Source: an uncultured Lachnospiraceae bacterium (GTDB taxonomy: Bacteria; Bacillota; Clostridia; Lachnospirales; Lachnospiraceae). From it: a DNA stretch of 5,600 bases. Location: assembly GCA_934370915.1 (NCBI GenBank), contig CAKRNI010000176.1, positions 1 through 5,600 of the forward strand, written 5' to 3'. The position numbers and the translations under genes were made by a program. How positions within the stretch are numbered: position 1 is the stretch's first letter; the number at the start of each line of letters is the position of its first letter. Below, piece by piece: positions 1-5,600 of the stretch. The notes beneath the pieces are model-generated. The model worked only from the letters and a program-made list of their open reading frames with translations. It was not told where the DNA came from and did no database searches.

Positions 1-1301
1 ACGCCGCGGCGCTCCTGACATAACTGCATGATCGCGCCCACAAATTCTGTGGTCACCATGATCTCTGCGGAGACGATGGGCTCCTCCATATATTCGATCT
101 CCGACGGATCCGGCATATTGGACGGGTTCGTCAGGTCGATCACATCGCCGTTTGTTTTATGGATCCGATATACAACGCCCGGAGCGGTTGTCACAAGATC
201 CAGATTATATTCACGCTCCAGACGCTCCTGAATGATCTCCAGATGTAAAAGACCTAAGAATCCACAGCGGAAACCAAAGCCTAACGCAACCGATGTCTCC
301 GGCTCAAAGAACAGGGACGCGTCGTTTAACTGGAGCTTTTCCAATGCGTCACGGAGCTCCGGATATTTCGCTCCATCTGCCGGATAGAGTCCGCAGTACA
401 CCATCGGAGTCACCTTCTTATAGCCCGGAAGCGGCGCCGCACACGGATTTAAACGGTTCGTCACCGTATCACCCACACGGGTATCTTTCACGTTCTTGAT
501 GCTGGCTGTGATATAGCCGACCATGCCGGCCCTGAGCTCATCACAGGGGATAAACTGGCCTGCGCCGAAATAGCCGACCTCAACGACATCGTAGGAAGCC
601 CCCGTCGCCATCATCTGGATCGGGGTGCCTTTCTTCACGGTTCCCTCTTTCACGCGGCAGAATACGATAACGCCGCGGTAGGAATCGTAGAGGGAGTCAA
701 AAATCAGAGCCTGAAGCGGTGCCTCCGGATCTCCCTTCGGAGCCGGGATCTTATGGACGATCGCTTCCAAAACATCCTCGATATTGATTCCCATCTTCGC
801 GGAGATCCTCGGTGCGTCGTGGGCCTCAAGTCCGATCACGTCCTCGATCTCCTCCGCCACACGGTCCGGGTCAGCGCTCGGAAGGTCGATCTTATTGATG
901 ACCGGGACCACATCAAGATCATGGTCAAGGGCAAGATACACGTTTGCAAGGGTCTGGGCCTCAATGCCCTGAGCCGCATCTACGACAAGGATCGCACCGT
1001 CACAGGCCGCAAGACTTCGGGACACCTCATAGTTAAAGTCCACGTGACCTGGGGTATCGATCAGGTTGAAAATATACTCCTCGCCGTCCTTTGCCTTGTA
1101 AACCGTGCGGACTGCCTGGGATTTGATCGTGATTCCACGCTCTCTCTCAAGATCCATATTGTCAAGGATCTGAGCCTGCATCTCGCGGCTTGTCAAAAGA
1201 CCTGTTTTTTCGATTATACGGTCTGCCAATGTGGATTTCCCGTGGTCGATATGGGCAATGATACAGAAATTTCTGATTTTATCCTGGGAATAATGAACCA
1301 T
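1..1301 (-). CDS. lepA: Elongation factor 4 (LepA), translational GTPase, 3' end missing
   Basis: This is a ribosome-associated GTPase of the EF-G family, thought to act on stalled or mis-translocated ribosomes and in ribosome biogenesis. About 433 codons are present and the family is about 600 residues, so the C-terminal domain lies beyond the left edge. The G domain is intact: the P-loop AHIDHGKST (residues 16-24), a switch I region with ERERGITIK (52-60), DTPGHVDF (82-89) and NKID (136-139). The LepA-typical [14 protein letters not shown] follows, and the last visible residues, around [11 protein letters not shown], match the start of the EF-G-like domain V. The start is the ATG at 1301-1299. 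An in-frame TGA at 1304-1302 touches it, and AGAGGA (complement of 1308-1313) sits 6 bases upstream, so no earlier start is possible. A good promoter lies further upstream. In Bacillus and clostridia hemW/hemN and hrcA usually follow lepA, but they would be off the window here. Confidence 0.97.
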   Translation of the reverse strand, partial: MVHYSQDKIRNFCIIAHIDHGKSTLADRIIEKTGLLTSREMQAQILDNMDLERERGITIKSQAVRTVYKAKDGEEYIFNLIDTPGHVDFNYEVSRSLAACDGAILVVDAAQGIEAQTLANVYLALDHDLDVVPVINKIDLPSADPDRVAEEIEDVIGLEAHDAPRISAKMGINIEDVLEAIVHKIPAPKGDPEAPLQALIFDSLYDSYRGVIVFCRVKEGTVKKGTPIQMMATGASYDVVEVGYFGAGQFIPCDELRAGMVGYITASIKNVKDTRVGDTVTNRLNPCAAPLPGYKKVTPMVYCGLYPADGAKYPELRDALEKLQLNDASLFFEPETSVALGFGFRCGFLGLLHLEIIQERLEREYNLDLVTTAPGVVYRIHKTNGDVIDLTNPSNMPDPSEIEYMEEPIVSAEIMVTTEFVGAIMQLCQERRG

Positions 1302-1396
1302 TCATGTTCCTCTCTTCTATTATTTTCTTCATTTATAAGATCTATTTTTCTGCCGCCGGATTCGAAAGTTCTGCATAATACCATATAAAAACGATT

Positions 1397-1405
1397 TTAT
1401 CCACA
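1397..1405 (+). promoter_or_regulatory. Perfect DnaA-box 9-mer TTATCCACA
   Basis: TTATCCACA is an exact copy of the high-affinity DnaA binding sequence. It lies between the divergent lepA and transporter genes, about 40 bases downstream of the predicted lepA transcription start. Its right end overlaps a small inverted repeat, CAGGC-GTTTT-GCCTG (1404-1418), that would form a 5-bp hairpin in the lepA leader. I saw no second clear box nearby, so this does not look like a replication origin. It could be a regulatory or titration site, or a chance match. Confidence 0.4.
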
Positions 1406-1449
1406 GGCGTTTTGCCTGAAAGGGGCAGAAATAGCAATTTATCATACTA

Positions 1450-1478
1450 AATATAGCATTTTTTAGGTATCTGCGCAA
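1450..1478 (-). promoter_or_regulatory. Sigma-A-type promoter for lepA
   Basis: Read leftwards, TTGCGC (complement of 1473-1478) is followed by a 17-base spacer and TATATT (complement of 1450-1455, five of six matches to TATAAT). A TGC just before the -10 gives an extended -10 element. The predicted transcription start is near 1443, which leaves a lepA leader of about 140 bases. The -35 matches only its first three bases, but the ideal spacing and extended -10 compensate. The promoter makes sense because lepA is separated here from its usual upstream co-transcribed genes. Confidence 0.6.
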
Positions 1479-1559
1479 GCAGTACTATGAAGTTTGAGCT
1501 GCATAAAAAATAGACAAAAAGGAGACAACTTGCGGCACTATTATGTATTCCGAAATCAA

Positions 1560-1588
1560 TTGACATTCTACCGGTTCTGATTTAGACT
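1560..1588 (+). promoter_or_regulatory. Sigma-A-type promoter for the MATE transporter gene
   Basis: A perfect -35 TTGACA (1560-1565) is followed by exactly 17 bases and TAGACT (1583-1588, four of six matches to TATAAT). The predicted start of transcription is near 1595, about 150 bases before the chosen start codon. It faces the lepA promoter back to back, with about 80 bases between the two -35 elements. I see no obvious operator palindrome over the -10. Confidence 0.6.
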
Positions 1589-1594
1589 TTAAAT

Positions 1595-1747
1595 AACATC
1601 TTGTCACGTATTTTCAGGACATTTCTTTGTCCCGTCACCCGTTCACCTTTTCTATCAGTGCAGCAGCTGTCCGGCAGGTTCACAGATTCTGTATCCTCTA
1701 TGCTCTGTCTGTGTCCGCCGCACAGCTCTCAGGAGATGATAAAATTT
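1595..1747 (+). other. Long 5' leader of the MATE gene with small hairpins
   Basis: About 150 untranslated bases separate the predicted transcription start from the start codon. Visible small inverted repeats are GGACA/TGTCC (1617-1621 and 1628-1632), ACAGA/TCTGT (around 1682-1692), and CTGTGT/GCACAG with one G-U pair (1709-1714 and 1720-1725). The last ends six bases before the Shine-Dalgarno sequence at 1731. None resembles a riboswitch class I know, and short stems like these arise by chance. The leader has an open frame from a TTG at 1601 that would add 49 residues to the transporter, but the predicted peptide does not look like part of a MATE protein. Confidence 0.3.
1731..1740 (+). promoter_or_regulatory. 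Ribosome binding site deciding the MATE start
   Basis: AGGAGATGAT matches the extended anti-Shine-Dalgarno complement AGGAGGTGAT at nine of ten bases. It is positioned for the ATG at 1748. The in-frame ATG at 1736 lies inside the site and is too close to be used. The AGGAG core is 12 bases from the ATG, slightly long, but the pairing extends to base 1740. Confidence 0.6.
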
Positions 1748-3106
1748 ATGAATCAAACTCAGAAAAAGCAGCAGTCCATGGACATGACCTCAGGTTCCAT
1801 CACGAAACTCCTGATCATGTTCGCGGTTCCTCTCGTGATCGGAAATCTCTTTCAGCAGTTGTACAATACTGTGGACAGCCTTGTCGTCGGGAACTTTGTC
1901 GGCTCCCATGCCCTCGCCGCCGTCGGTTCAACCACCAGCATCATCAATATGATCGTCATGTTCTTTACCGGAACCTCCATCGGTGCCGGTGTTGTCATCA
2001 GCCGGTATTATGGAGCCCACGATGATGAAAAGCTTCACATTGCCGTTGAAACTACGATGGCGGTGACCTTCATCTGCGGAATCATTCTCACCGGTCTTGG
2101 GATCGTTGTTGCCCCCTTTATGTTAAAATTCATGTCCACACCGGAGGACGTCCTGCCGTCCGCTTCCATATACTTAAAGATCTATTTTTCCGGTGTTTTC
2201 GGACTTCTTGTATACAATATGGGAAGCGCGATCCTGCGTGCTGTAGGCGATACCAGGCGGCCTCTGTACTTTCTCTGTCTCTCCAGTGTCATGAATATTG
2301 GCCTTGACCTTCTTTTTGTAGTGGGATTCGGCATGGCCATCGAGGGGGTTGCCTATGCGACGATTATATCCCAGTTTGTTTCCGCAGTTCTCGTGCTCAT
2401 CGTTCTCACCAGAAGTAAGGAAAATTACCGGCTGACCTGGAAGGACCTGCGGATCGACAAAAAAATCTTCCGGCAGATCCTCATGATCGGACTTCCGACA
2501 GGCTTTCAGCAGTCACTGACATCATTTTCCAACGTGTACGTCCAGTCCTATATCAATACCTTCGGATCCAGCTGCATGGCCGGATGGAGCAGCTACTCCA
2601 AGATCGACCAGTTTGTTTTCCTTCCGATGCAGAGTATCGGACAGGCATCCACGACCTTTATGAGCCAGAATCTCGGAGCCGGAAATCTGCCCCGCGCGAA
2701 AAAAGGAACCGGCGTGGCTCTCCGGCTGGCACTGCTCATTACCTTCGCCAGTGCCGGGGTTCTTTTCCTCTTTGCACCGCAGCTTGTCGCAGTCTTCAAT
2801 CAGGAGCCGGATGTCGTCCGATACGGAACGTTGTTTCTCCGGATGAACGTATTCATGCTGGCGTTCTGCTGCCCGAATCAGGTCGTTGCGGGCGCAATGC
2901 GCGGAGCCGGAGATTCCAGAACTCCGATGCTGATCATGCTGTTCTCATTCGTCCTGTTCCGTCAGATCTATCTCTATATCGCAACTTCGATCTGCAATAC
3001 AGCTGCCGTCGTCGGCTTCGGATATCCGGTGGGCTGGATCGTAGCCTCCGTCCTCGTAGAGATCTATTATATGTCCGGAAAATGGGAGAAAAAGATCAAT
3101 ATGTAA
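1748..3106 (+). CDS. MATE-family multidrug efflux transporter
   Basis: This is an integral inner-membrane protein of the MATE (multi-antimicrobial extrusion) family, which exports cationic drugs or metabolites in exchange for Na+ or H+. At 452 residues it has the usual family length, with about 12 hydrophobic segments. The family-typical N-terminus is present: ITKLLIMFAVPLVIGNLFQQ, then LYNTVDSLVVGNFVG, with P28 and D43. The two halves show the expected pseudo-repeat: RAVGDTRRP (164-172) is mirrored by RGAGDSRTP (385-393), each after a membrane segment. The start follows the strong Shine-Dalgarno site; a TTG 147 bases upstream would add an implausible N-terminus. The substrate cannot be predicted. 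The gene lies on the opposite strand to all its neighbours, interrupting the usual spoIIP-lepA adjacency. It has its own promoter, no adjacent regulator gene and no visible transposase or flanking repeats. Base composition looks similar to its neighbours, so any insertion is probably old. Confidence 0.93.
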   Translation: MNQTQKKQQSMDMTSGSITKLLIMFAVPLVIGNLFQQLYNTVDSLVVGNFVGSHALAAVGSTTSIINMIVMFFTGTSIGAGVVISRYYGAHDDEKLHIAVETTMAVTFICGIILTGLGIVVAPFMLKFMSTPEDVLPSASIYLKIYFSGVFGLLVYNMGSAILRAVGDTRRPLYFLCLSSVMNIGLDLLFVVGFGMAIEGVAYATIISQFVSAVLVLIVLTRSKENYRLTWKDLRIDKKIFRQILMIGLPTGFQQSLTSFSNVYVQSYINTFGSSCMAGWSSYSKIDQFVFLPMQSIGQASTTFMSQNLGAGNLPRAKKGTGVALRLALLITFASAGVLFLFAPQLVAVFNQEPDVVRYGTLFLRMNVFMLAFCCPNQVVAGAMRGAGDSRTPMLIMLFSFVLFRQIYLYIATSICNTAAVVGFGYPVGWIVASVLVEIYYMSGKWEKKINM

Positions 3107-3132
3107 CCGCTTCCATGTTCTGTTATTCTCCC
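3084..3132. terminator. Weak long-loop inverted repeat between convergent MATE and spoIIP ends
   Basis: GGGAGAA (3084-3090) and TTCTCCC (3126-3132) are perfect 7-base complements. They flank a 35-base loop that contains both stop codons. The A-rich stretch after the left arm and the T-rich stretch before the right arm are inside the loop, so there is no classical stem plus U-tract on either strand. It is the only candidate bidirectional stop signal in the 16-base gap and its surroundings. The call is tentative because such a repeat could occur by chance. Confidence 0.2.
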
Positions 3133-4379
3133 GTAAGTACCTGATCCAGGAGATCGGCTAACGGCACCATCGCCGCTTTCGCCTCCGCATACGTGTTTGT
3201 CTGGGCACCCACCTCGATGAGGGCGGAACGCGCCCGGACATGCTCGTTATAGCGGAGGCCTTTTAAATAGATCTTTCTTGTGAGTCCCGGATATTTTTCT
3301 GCGGCCAGAAGCTGCATCTGGAAGCTGAAAGCCAGATTTCCCTTGAGATTTGGGTTTGGGAGATACTCGATGGGACCGTCAGGGCTCATCGATGTCCCAT
3401 TAAAGAACATGATCTTCGCAGTCTCTGTTCCATTGATCTCCGTCACAAGTCTCGTCCCGTCCGCGACACCGTCCCGATGGATATCCAGCACGACCTCCAG
3501 CGACGGATATTTCTGCAGGAGTCCTGTGATTCCGTCGAGTGCATAGGTGTATGCCGCGCTCCGGTCCAGTTTTCCGTTCCGCTCATCATAGACACTCTCA
3601 TCGTGATACACGTTGTATCCCTTTTCCCTGAGAAGCTTCGCCAGCTCTTCCCCGAGGTGAAGTACATCTGCCTCCGGATTTTCCGGATAGTCTGCGTAGG
3701 TCTCCTGAGAGTGGGTGTGGTAGATCAGGATCTGAGGGACATTGACATCTTTTTCGATGGAGAGTTCTGCGGACAGGAAATCAGCTGCCTGCATCAGATC
3801 GCGGCTTGCTGTCGTTGTGGGGTGGACATTGTAGAACTTTTTCATCAGATAATCGTAATCGTTCAGTTTTTCCAGAATAATGCCGGAAGCCCCGGTGTTG
3901 AATTCCCTCTCTGTAAAAAGACCTGTCTGTGTTGTTTTTTCATCCTGAGCCGATTCATTTTCACTCGATTTCGTCTCATCCGTATTTATGTCCGTGTTTT
4001 CCCTGTCTGCGATCTTTTCCGCCCGCAATCCTTCATTTTCATTCTCGATCCCGAATATCTCCCCGTATTCTTTTCTCTGTCTGCCGCTGCCATTCTCTCT
4101 GTTTCCCAGAAAAAAAGCCGTTCCTTCGTCCTCCTTCCACGCCGGAAGAAATCCCCGCACCACATCGTCTGTGATCCGCACTGCATAGTTTTCATAAAAT
4201 TTCTCACATGCACCGACAAATAACCCACGTCCAGAATACAGCACCGCTGCGCACACTGCCGCCAGCGCGATCCGCCGCCCGGCATACCGGAGCATTCCAA
4301 TGATATTCCCGATCATCTGCACAACAAACAGGCGGTCTGCCTGAAGCATCCGCTTAAAATAATACCATCTCCGCCTCAT
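3123..4379 (-). CDS. spoIIP: Stage II sporulation protein P, engulfment peptidoglycan hydrolase
   Basis: SpoIIP is an amidase and endopeptidase that works with SpoIID and SpoIIM at the septum to thin peptidoglycan and drive forespore engulfment in the mother cell. The protein is 418 residues; B. subtilis SpoIIP is about 400. A basic N-terminus precedes one membrane anchor at about residues 37-57, placing the rest outside the membrane. An acidic, Ser/Thr/Asn-rich, probably disordered linker spans about 93-152. The catalytic domain begins near 160 and holds ILIYHTHSQETY (217-228; likely metal-site H221/H223 and E226), VVLDIHRDG (296-304, H301), and RYNEH followed by ALIEVGAQTNT (376-396, E389). 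All the expected conserved blocks are intact. A weak ribosome site, AGGCGG, is 5 bases before the ATG; an internal Met at residue 11 is an alternative start. The gene follows gpr in the same direction after 72 bases and probably shares its transcript in part; its 3' end faces the MATE gene. Confidence 0.95.
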   Translation of the reverse strand: MRRRWYYFKRMLQADRLFVVQMIGNIIGMLRYAGRRIALAAVCAAVLYSGRGLFVGACEKFYENYAVRITDDVVRGFLPAWKEDEGTAFFLGNRENGSGRQRKEYGEIFGIENENEGLRAEKIADRENTDINTDETKSSENESAQDEKTTQTGLFTEREFNTGASGIILEKLNDYDYLMKKFYNVHPTTTASRDLMQAADFLSAELSIEKDVNVPQILIYHTHSQETYADYPENPEADVLHLGEELAKLLREKGYNVYHDESVYDERNGKLDRSAAYTYALDGITGLLQKYPSLEVVLDIHRDGVADGTRLVTEINGTETAKIMFFNGTSMSPDGPIEYLPNPNLKGNLAFSFQMQLLAAEKYPGLTRKIYLKGLRYNEHVRARSALIEVGAQTNTYAEAKAAMVPLADLLDQVLTGE

Positions 4380-4451
4380 ATCGTCCGCCTGCGCTGCTGT
4401 TTCCTTATAGTTTATGTGAATATGCAGATGTTCAGTACCTGTCAGCGCGAA

Positions 4452-5447
4452 CTAACTCTCGTTGAACAGTGCTTCATGGATCGCCTCCGAGATCGTAAAG
4501 CTTAAAAAATCCACCCGCTCATCAACATCATGGGGTGTCACATACATAGGCCCCAGATCCGGCTTTAGAAGTTCCCTGACAAGCTCATAAGCTTCTTCTA
4601 CCTGAAAATGCTCCGGATTTTCTGTTTTCCGGATATCGCCCCCGATCTGCTCTCTCAAAACCTCTGTCATCGCCCCAACCGTATCATACACGATCGCTGC
4701 CGCCCCGACGACCATCGGGATTCCGATTGCAAATACAGGGATCCCCAGTGTTTCCTCCGTCAGCCCGCTCCGATGATTCCCGACCCCGGATCCCGGCTGA
4801 ATCCCCGTATCGGAAAGCTGTACCGTGACCCCAAGCCGCCCCGCGCTCCTGGCCGCCAGTGCATCCACAACGATGACCGCGTCCGGCTCCGTCTCCTGCA
4901 CGATTCCCTTTACGATCTCCGCCGTCTCCATCCCTGTCTGCGCCATGACCCCCGGTGTGATCCCACTTAAGACCGGGTATCCGTGCTTCCTGCAAAAATC
5001 CTCCCCATACTCCAGCTCCAGATGTCTCGTTGCCTGAAGATGCTCCAAAACCTTCGGTCCCAGTGAATCAGGCGTCGCCTCCGGATTCCCAAGCCCCACC
5101 ACCAGAGTCCTGACCGACCGTCCCATACGGTCGCTGTCCAGTCCATGTTCCTCAAACAGCTTCCGCAAAAGCTCCGCTAACTCCTCTGAGACATCCCGGT
5201 GATAATCTTCGTCTTTCTTCGCAAGGGAAGGTGCCTCCAGCGTCAGATAAAGCCCCACCGGCTTTCCCATTGCCGCTGCTCCTCTCTCATCACAAACAGC
5301 CACCTCCGTCACCCGGATCTTCCCCTCTTTCTTCTCCCGCTCCTGCACCCGGATTCCCGGAATCCCGCTCCCACTTCCCCGGATCCGCTCCCGCTCCTCC
5401 AGCGCCAGATCCGTCCGCACCGAAAACTCCACATCCGCCTGCCTCAT
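4452..5447 (-). CDS. gpr: Germination protease GPR, spore SASP endopeptidase
   Basis: GPR is made in the forespore as an inactive zymogen, is trimmed to an active form late in sporulation, and degrades DNA-protecting small acid-soluble spore proteins during germination (MEROPS family A25, atypical aspartic protease). From the ATG at 5447 it is 331 residues, somewhat shorter than the roughly 370 of Bacillus. The N-terminal FSVRTDLALE (8-17) is the processing site; by analogy with Bacillus, cleavage would fall between D13 and L14, resembling the SASP target TE/FA. The two proposed catalytic aspartates are present: D127 in GLGNPEATPDSLGP and D195 in VVDALAAR. SGITPGVMAQTGMET (161-175) and GSGVGNHRSGLT (219-230) are further family blocks. 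A GTG at 5453 would add two residues, but the strong AGGAGG (5455-5460) is spaced 7 bases from the ATG and only one from the GTG. Residues about 18-41 are Arg/Glu/Gly-rich low complexity. It is probably the first gene of a gpr-spoIIP sporulation unit. Confidence 0.96.
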   Translation of the reverse strand: MRQADVEFSVRTDLALEERERIRGSGSGIPGIRVQEREKKEGKIRVTEVAVCDERGAAAMGKPVGLYLTLEAPSLAKKDEDYHRDVSEELAELLRKLFEEHGLDSDRMGRSVRTLVVGLGNPEATPDSLGPKVLEHLQATRHLELEYGEDFCRKHGYPVLSGITPGVMAQTGMETAEIVKGIVQETEPDAVIVVDALAARSAGRLGVTVQLSDTGIQPGSGVGNHRSGLTEETLGIPVFAIGIPMVVGAAAIVYDTVGAMTEVLREQIGGDIRKTENPEHFQVEEAYELVRELLKPDLGPMYVTPHDVDERVDFLSFTISEAIHEALFNES

Positions 5448-5454
5448 AAACACG

Positions 5455-5460
5455 CCTCCT
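5455..5460 (-). promoter_or_regulatory. Shine-Dalgarno site of gpr
   Basis: AGGAGG on the minus strand, preceded by GTG, is a consensus ribosome binding site. Its 7-base distance to the ATG at 5447 chooses that codon over the upstream GTG at 5453. Confidence 0.8.
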
Positions 5461-5502
5461 CACAGCAAAATTTTCTCTTCCCGATCCCGCATCCAGCTTT
5501 CG

Positions 5503-5532
5503 AATTTCACCCATTTTCTCTTATTTTGTTAC
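5503..5532 (-). promoter_or_regulatory. Possible forespore sigma-F/sigma-G promoter for gpr
   Basis: On the minus strand, GGTGAAATT (complement of 5503-5511) fits the sigma-F -10 pattern GGNRANANT at all defined positions. A partial -35, GTAAC (complement of 5528-5532), lies 16 bases upstream and matches G(T/A)ATA at its first three positions only. Bacillus gpr is known to be read by forespore sigma factors, so a promoter of this class is expected here. The -35 falls on the last bases of the large inverted repeat. The leader would be about 45-50 bases. Evidence is suggestive only. Confidence 0.35.
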
Positions 5533-5566
5533 AGTACACGGGCACTCCATGCCCGCGCACTGTAAC
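5528..5566 (-). repeat. Near-perfect 17-bp inverted repeat upstream of gpr
   Basis: The arms are 5528-5544 (beginning GTTACAGT) and 5550-5566 (ending ACTGTAAC), with a 5-base loop. Fifteen of 17 positions are Watson-Crick pairs. Read as plus-strand RNA the other two are A-C mismatches, but read as minus-strand RNA both become G-U pairs, giving an uninterrupted 17-bp stem. This favours an RNA transcribed leftwards, towards gpr. No U-tract follows on the minus strand (AAAATAAG follows instead), so it is not a classical terminator. It may be an intergenic repeat-family member, a leader structure or a protein-binding operator with GTTACAGT half-sites. Confidence 0.7.
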
Positions 5567-5574
5567 AGGATTTT

Positions 5575-5600
5575 GCCGATGCTTCGCATTCCGAATCGGC
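5575..5600. repeat. Second inverted repeat, GCCGAT...ATCGGC, at the window edge
   Basis: GCCGAT (5575-5580) and ATCGGC (5595-5600) form a 6-bp stem around a 14-base loop. The loop can fold further on the minus strand through TTCG/CGAA. It is separated from the 17-bp repeat by only eight bases, giving a tandem hairpin arrangement. The window ends exactly at the stem, so the repeat may continue and a possible U-tract on the plus strand cannot be seen. It could be the terminator of a gene to the right or half of a dispersed repeat element. Confidence 0.5.

Noticed and set aside
753..1388. A 211-codon plus-strand open frame opposite lepA
   Set aside because: It lies entirely antisense to strongly conserved LepA codons (G-domain motifs) plus its leader. 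The predicted protein matches no family I recognise, and the frame is a by-product of the codon use of lepA.
1530..1580. A 16-residue leader peptide frame (TTG start) behind AAAGGAG at 1518-1524
   Set aside because: The ribosome site is good, but the frame overlaps the -35 element of the best promoter, so it would need a separate upstream promoter. The peptide shows no attenuator-like run of codons.
1601..1747. Extended N-terminus of the MATE protein from a TTG start
   Set aside because: The extra 49 residues are Ser/Cys/Pro-rich and unlike MATE N-termini. No ribosome site precedes the TTG, and a strong one precedes the ATG at 1748.
1337..2190. 14-base direct repeat AAGATCTATTTTTC at 1337-1350 and 2177-2190, with a 12-base inverted relative near 3266
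   Set aside because: One copy is in the lepA leader. The others encode Lys-Ile-Tyr in the transporter and in SpoIIP. The match length is within chance for AT-rich words in this window, and the copies do not flank the transporter gene as insertion-site duplications would.
3477..4223. A 248-codon plus-strand open frame opposite spoIIP
   Set aside because: It is antisense to the intact SpoIIP reading frame and has no convincing ribosome site. Its Cys/Phe/Ile-rich composition is what the reverse of an acidic linker gives.
4380..4451. Sigma-E-type promoter for spoIIP in the gpr-spoIIP gap
   Set aside because: A perfect -35-like GCATATT and a -10-like CATAAACT both occur on the minus strand, but they almost abut each other instead of being 13-14 bases apart. 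Neither has a proper partner. CTGACA with TATTCA at 17 bases is also present, but its -10 is poor.

Overview
The window looks like the chromosome of an endospore-forming, low-to-mid GC Bacillota, most likely a clostridial (Lachnospiraceae-like) species. It carries two sporulation genes, gpr and spoIIP, next to lepA. That gpr-spoIIP-lepA neighbourhood is well known in Bacillus and Clostridia. The genus assignment is an inference from protein flavour and gene order, not from a search.

Layout from left to right. Positions 1-1301, minus strand: the first ~433 codons of lepA (elongation factor 4), running off the left edge. Positions 1302-1747: a 446-base divergent intergenic region. It has a good sigma-A-type promoter for lepA on the minus strand, a good sigma-A-type promoter for the rightward gene, a perfect DnaA-box 9-mer and long leaders on both sides. 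Positions 1748-3106, plus strand: a complete MATE-family multidrug/Na+ antiporter-type membrane transporter. Positions 3123-4379, minus strand: spoIIP, a membrane-anchored peptidoglycan hydrolase needed for forespore engulfment. Positions 4452-5447, minus strand: gpr, the spore germination protease that degrades small acid-soluble spore proteins. Positions 5448-5600: the gpr upstream region, with a possible forespore-sigma promoter and two strong inverted repeats, the second of which reaches the right edge.

How the genes relate. gpr and spoIIP are co-directional with a 72-base gap and are probably co-transcribed, at least in part, during sporulation. lepA points the same way and would normally follow spoIIP directly. 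Here a convergent/divergent MATE transporter gene sits between them on the opposite strand, so lepA has been cut off from the sporulation genes and appears to have its own vegetative promoter. The MATE and spoIIP stop codons are only 16 bases apart with no strong terminator, so antisense read-through in both directions is plausible.

I found no CRISPR array, transposase, tRNA/rRNA or recognisable novel multi-gene system. The items most worth a second look are the transporter insertion, the paired hairpins upstream of gpr and the perfect DnaA box.
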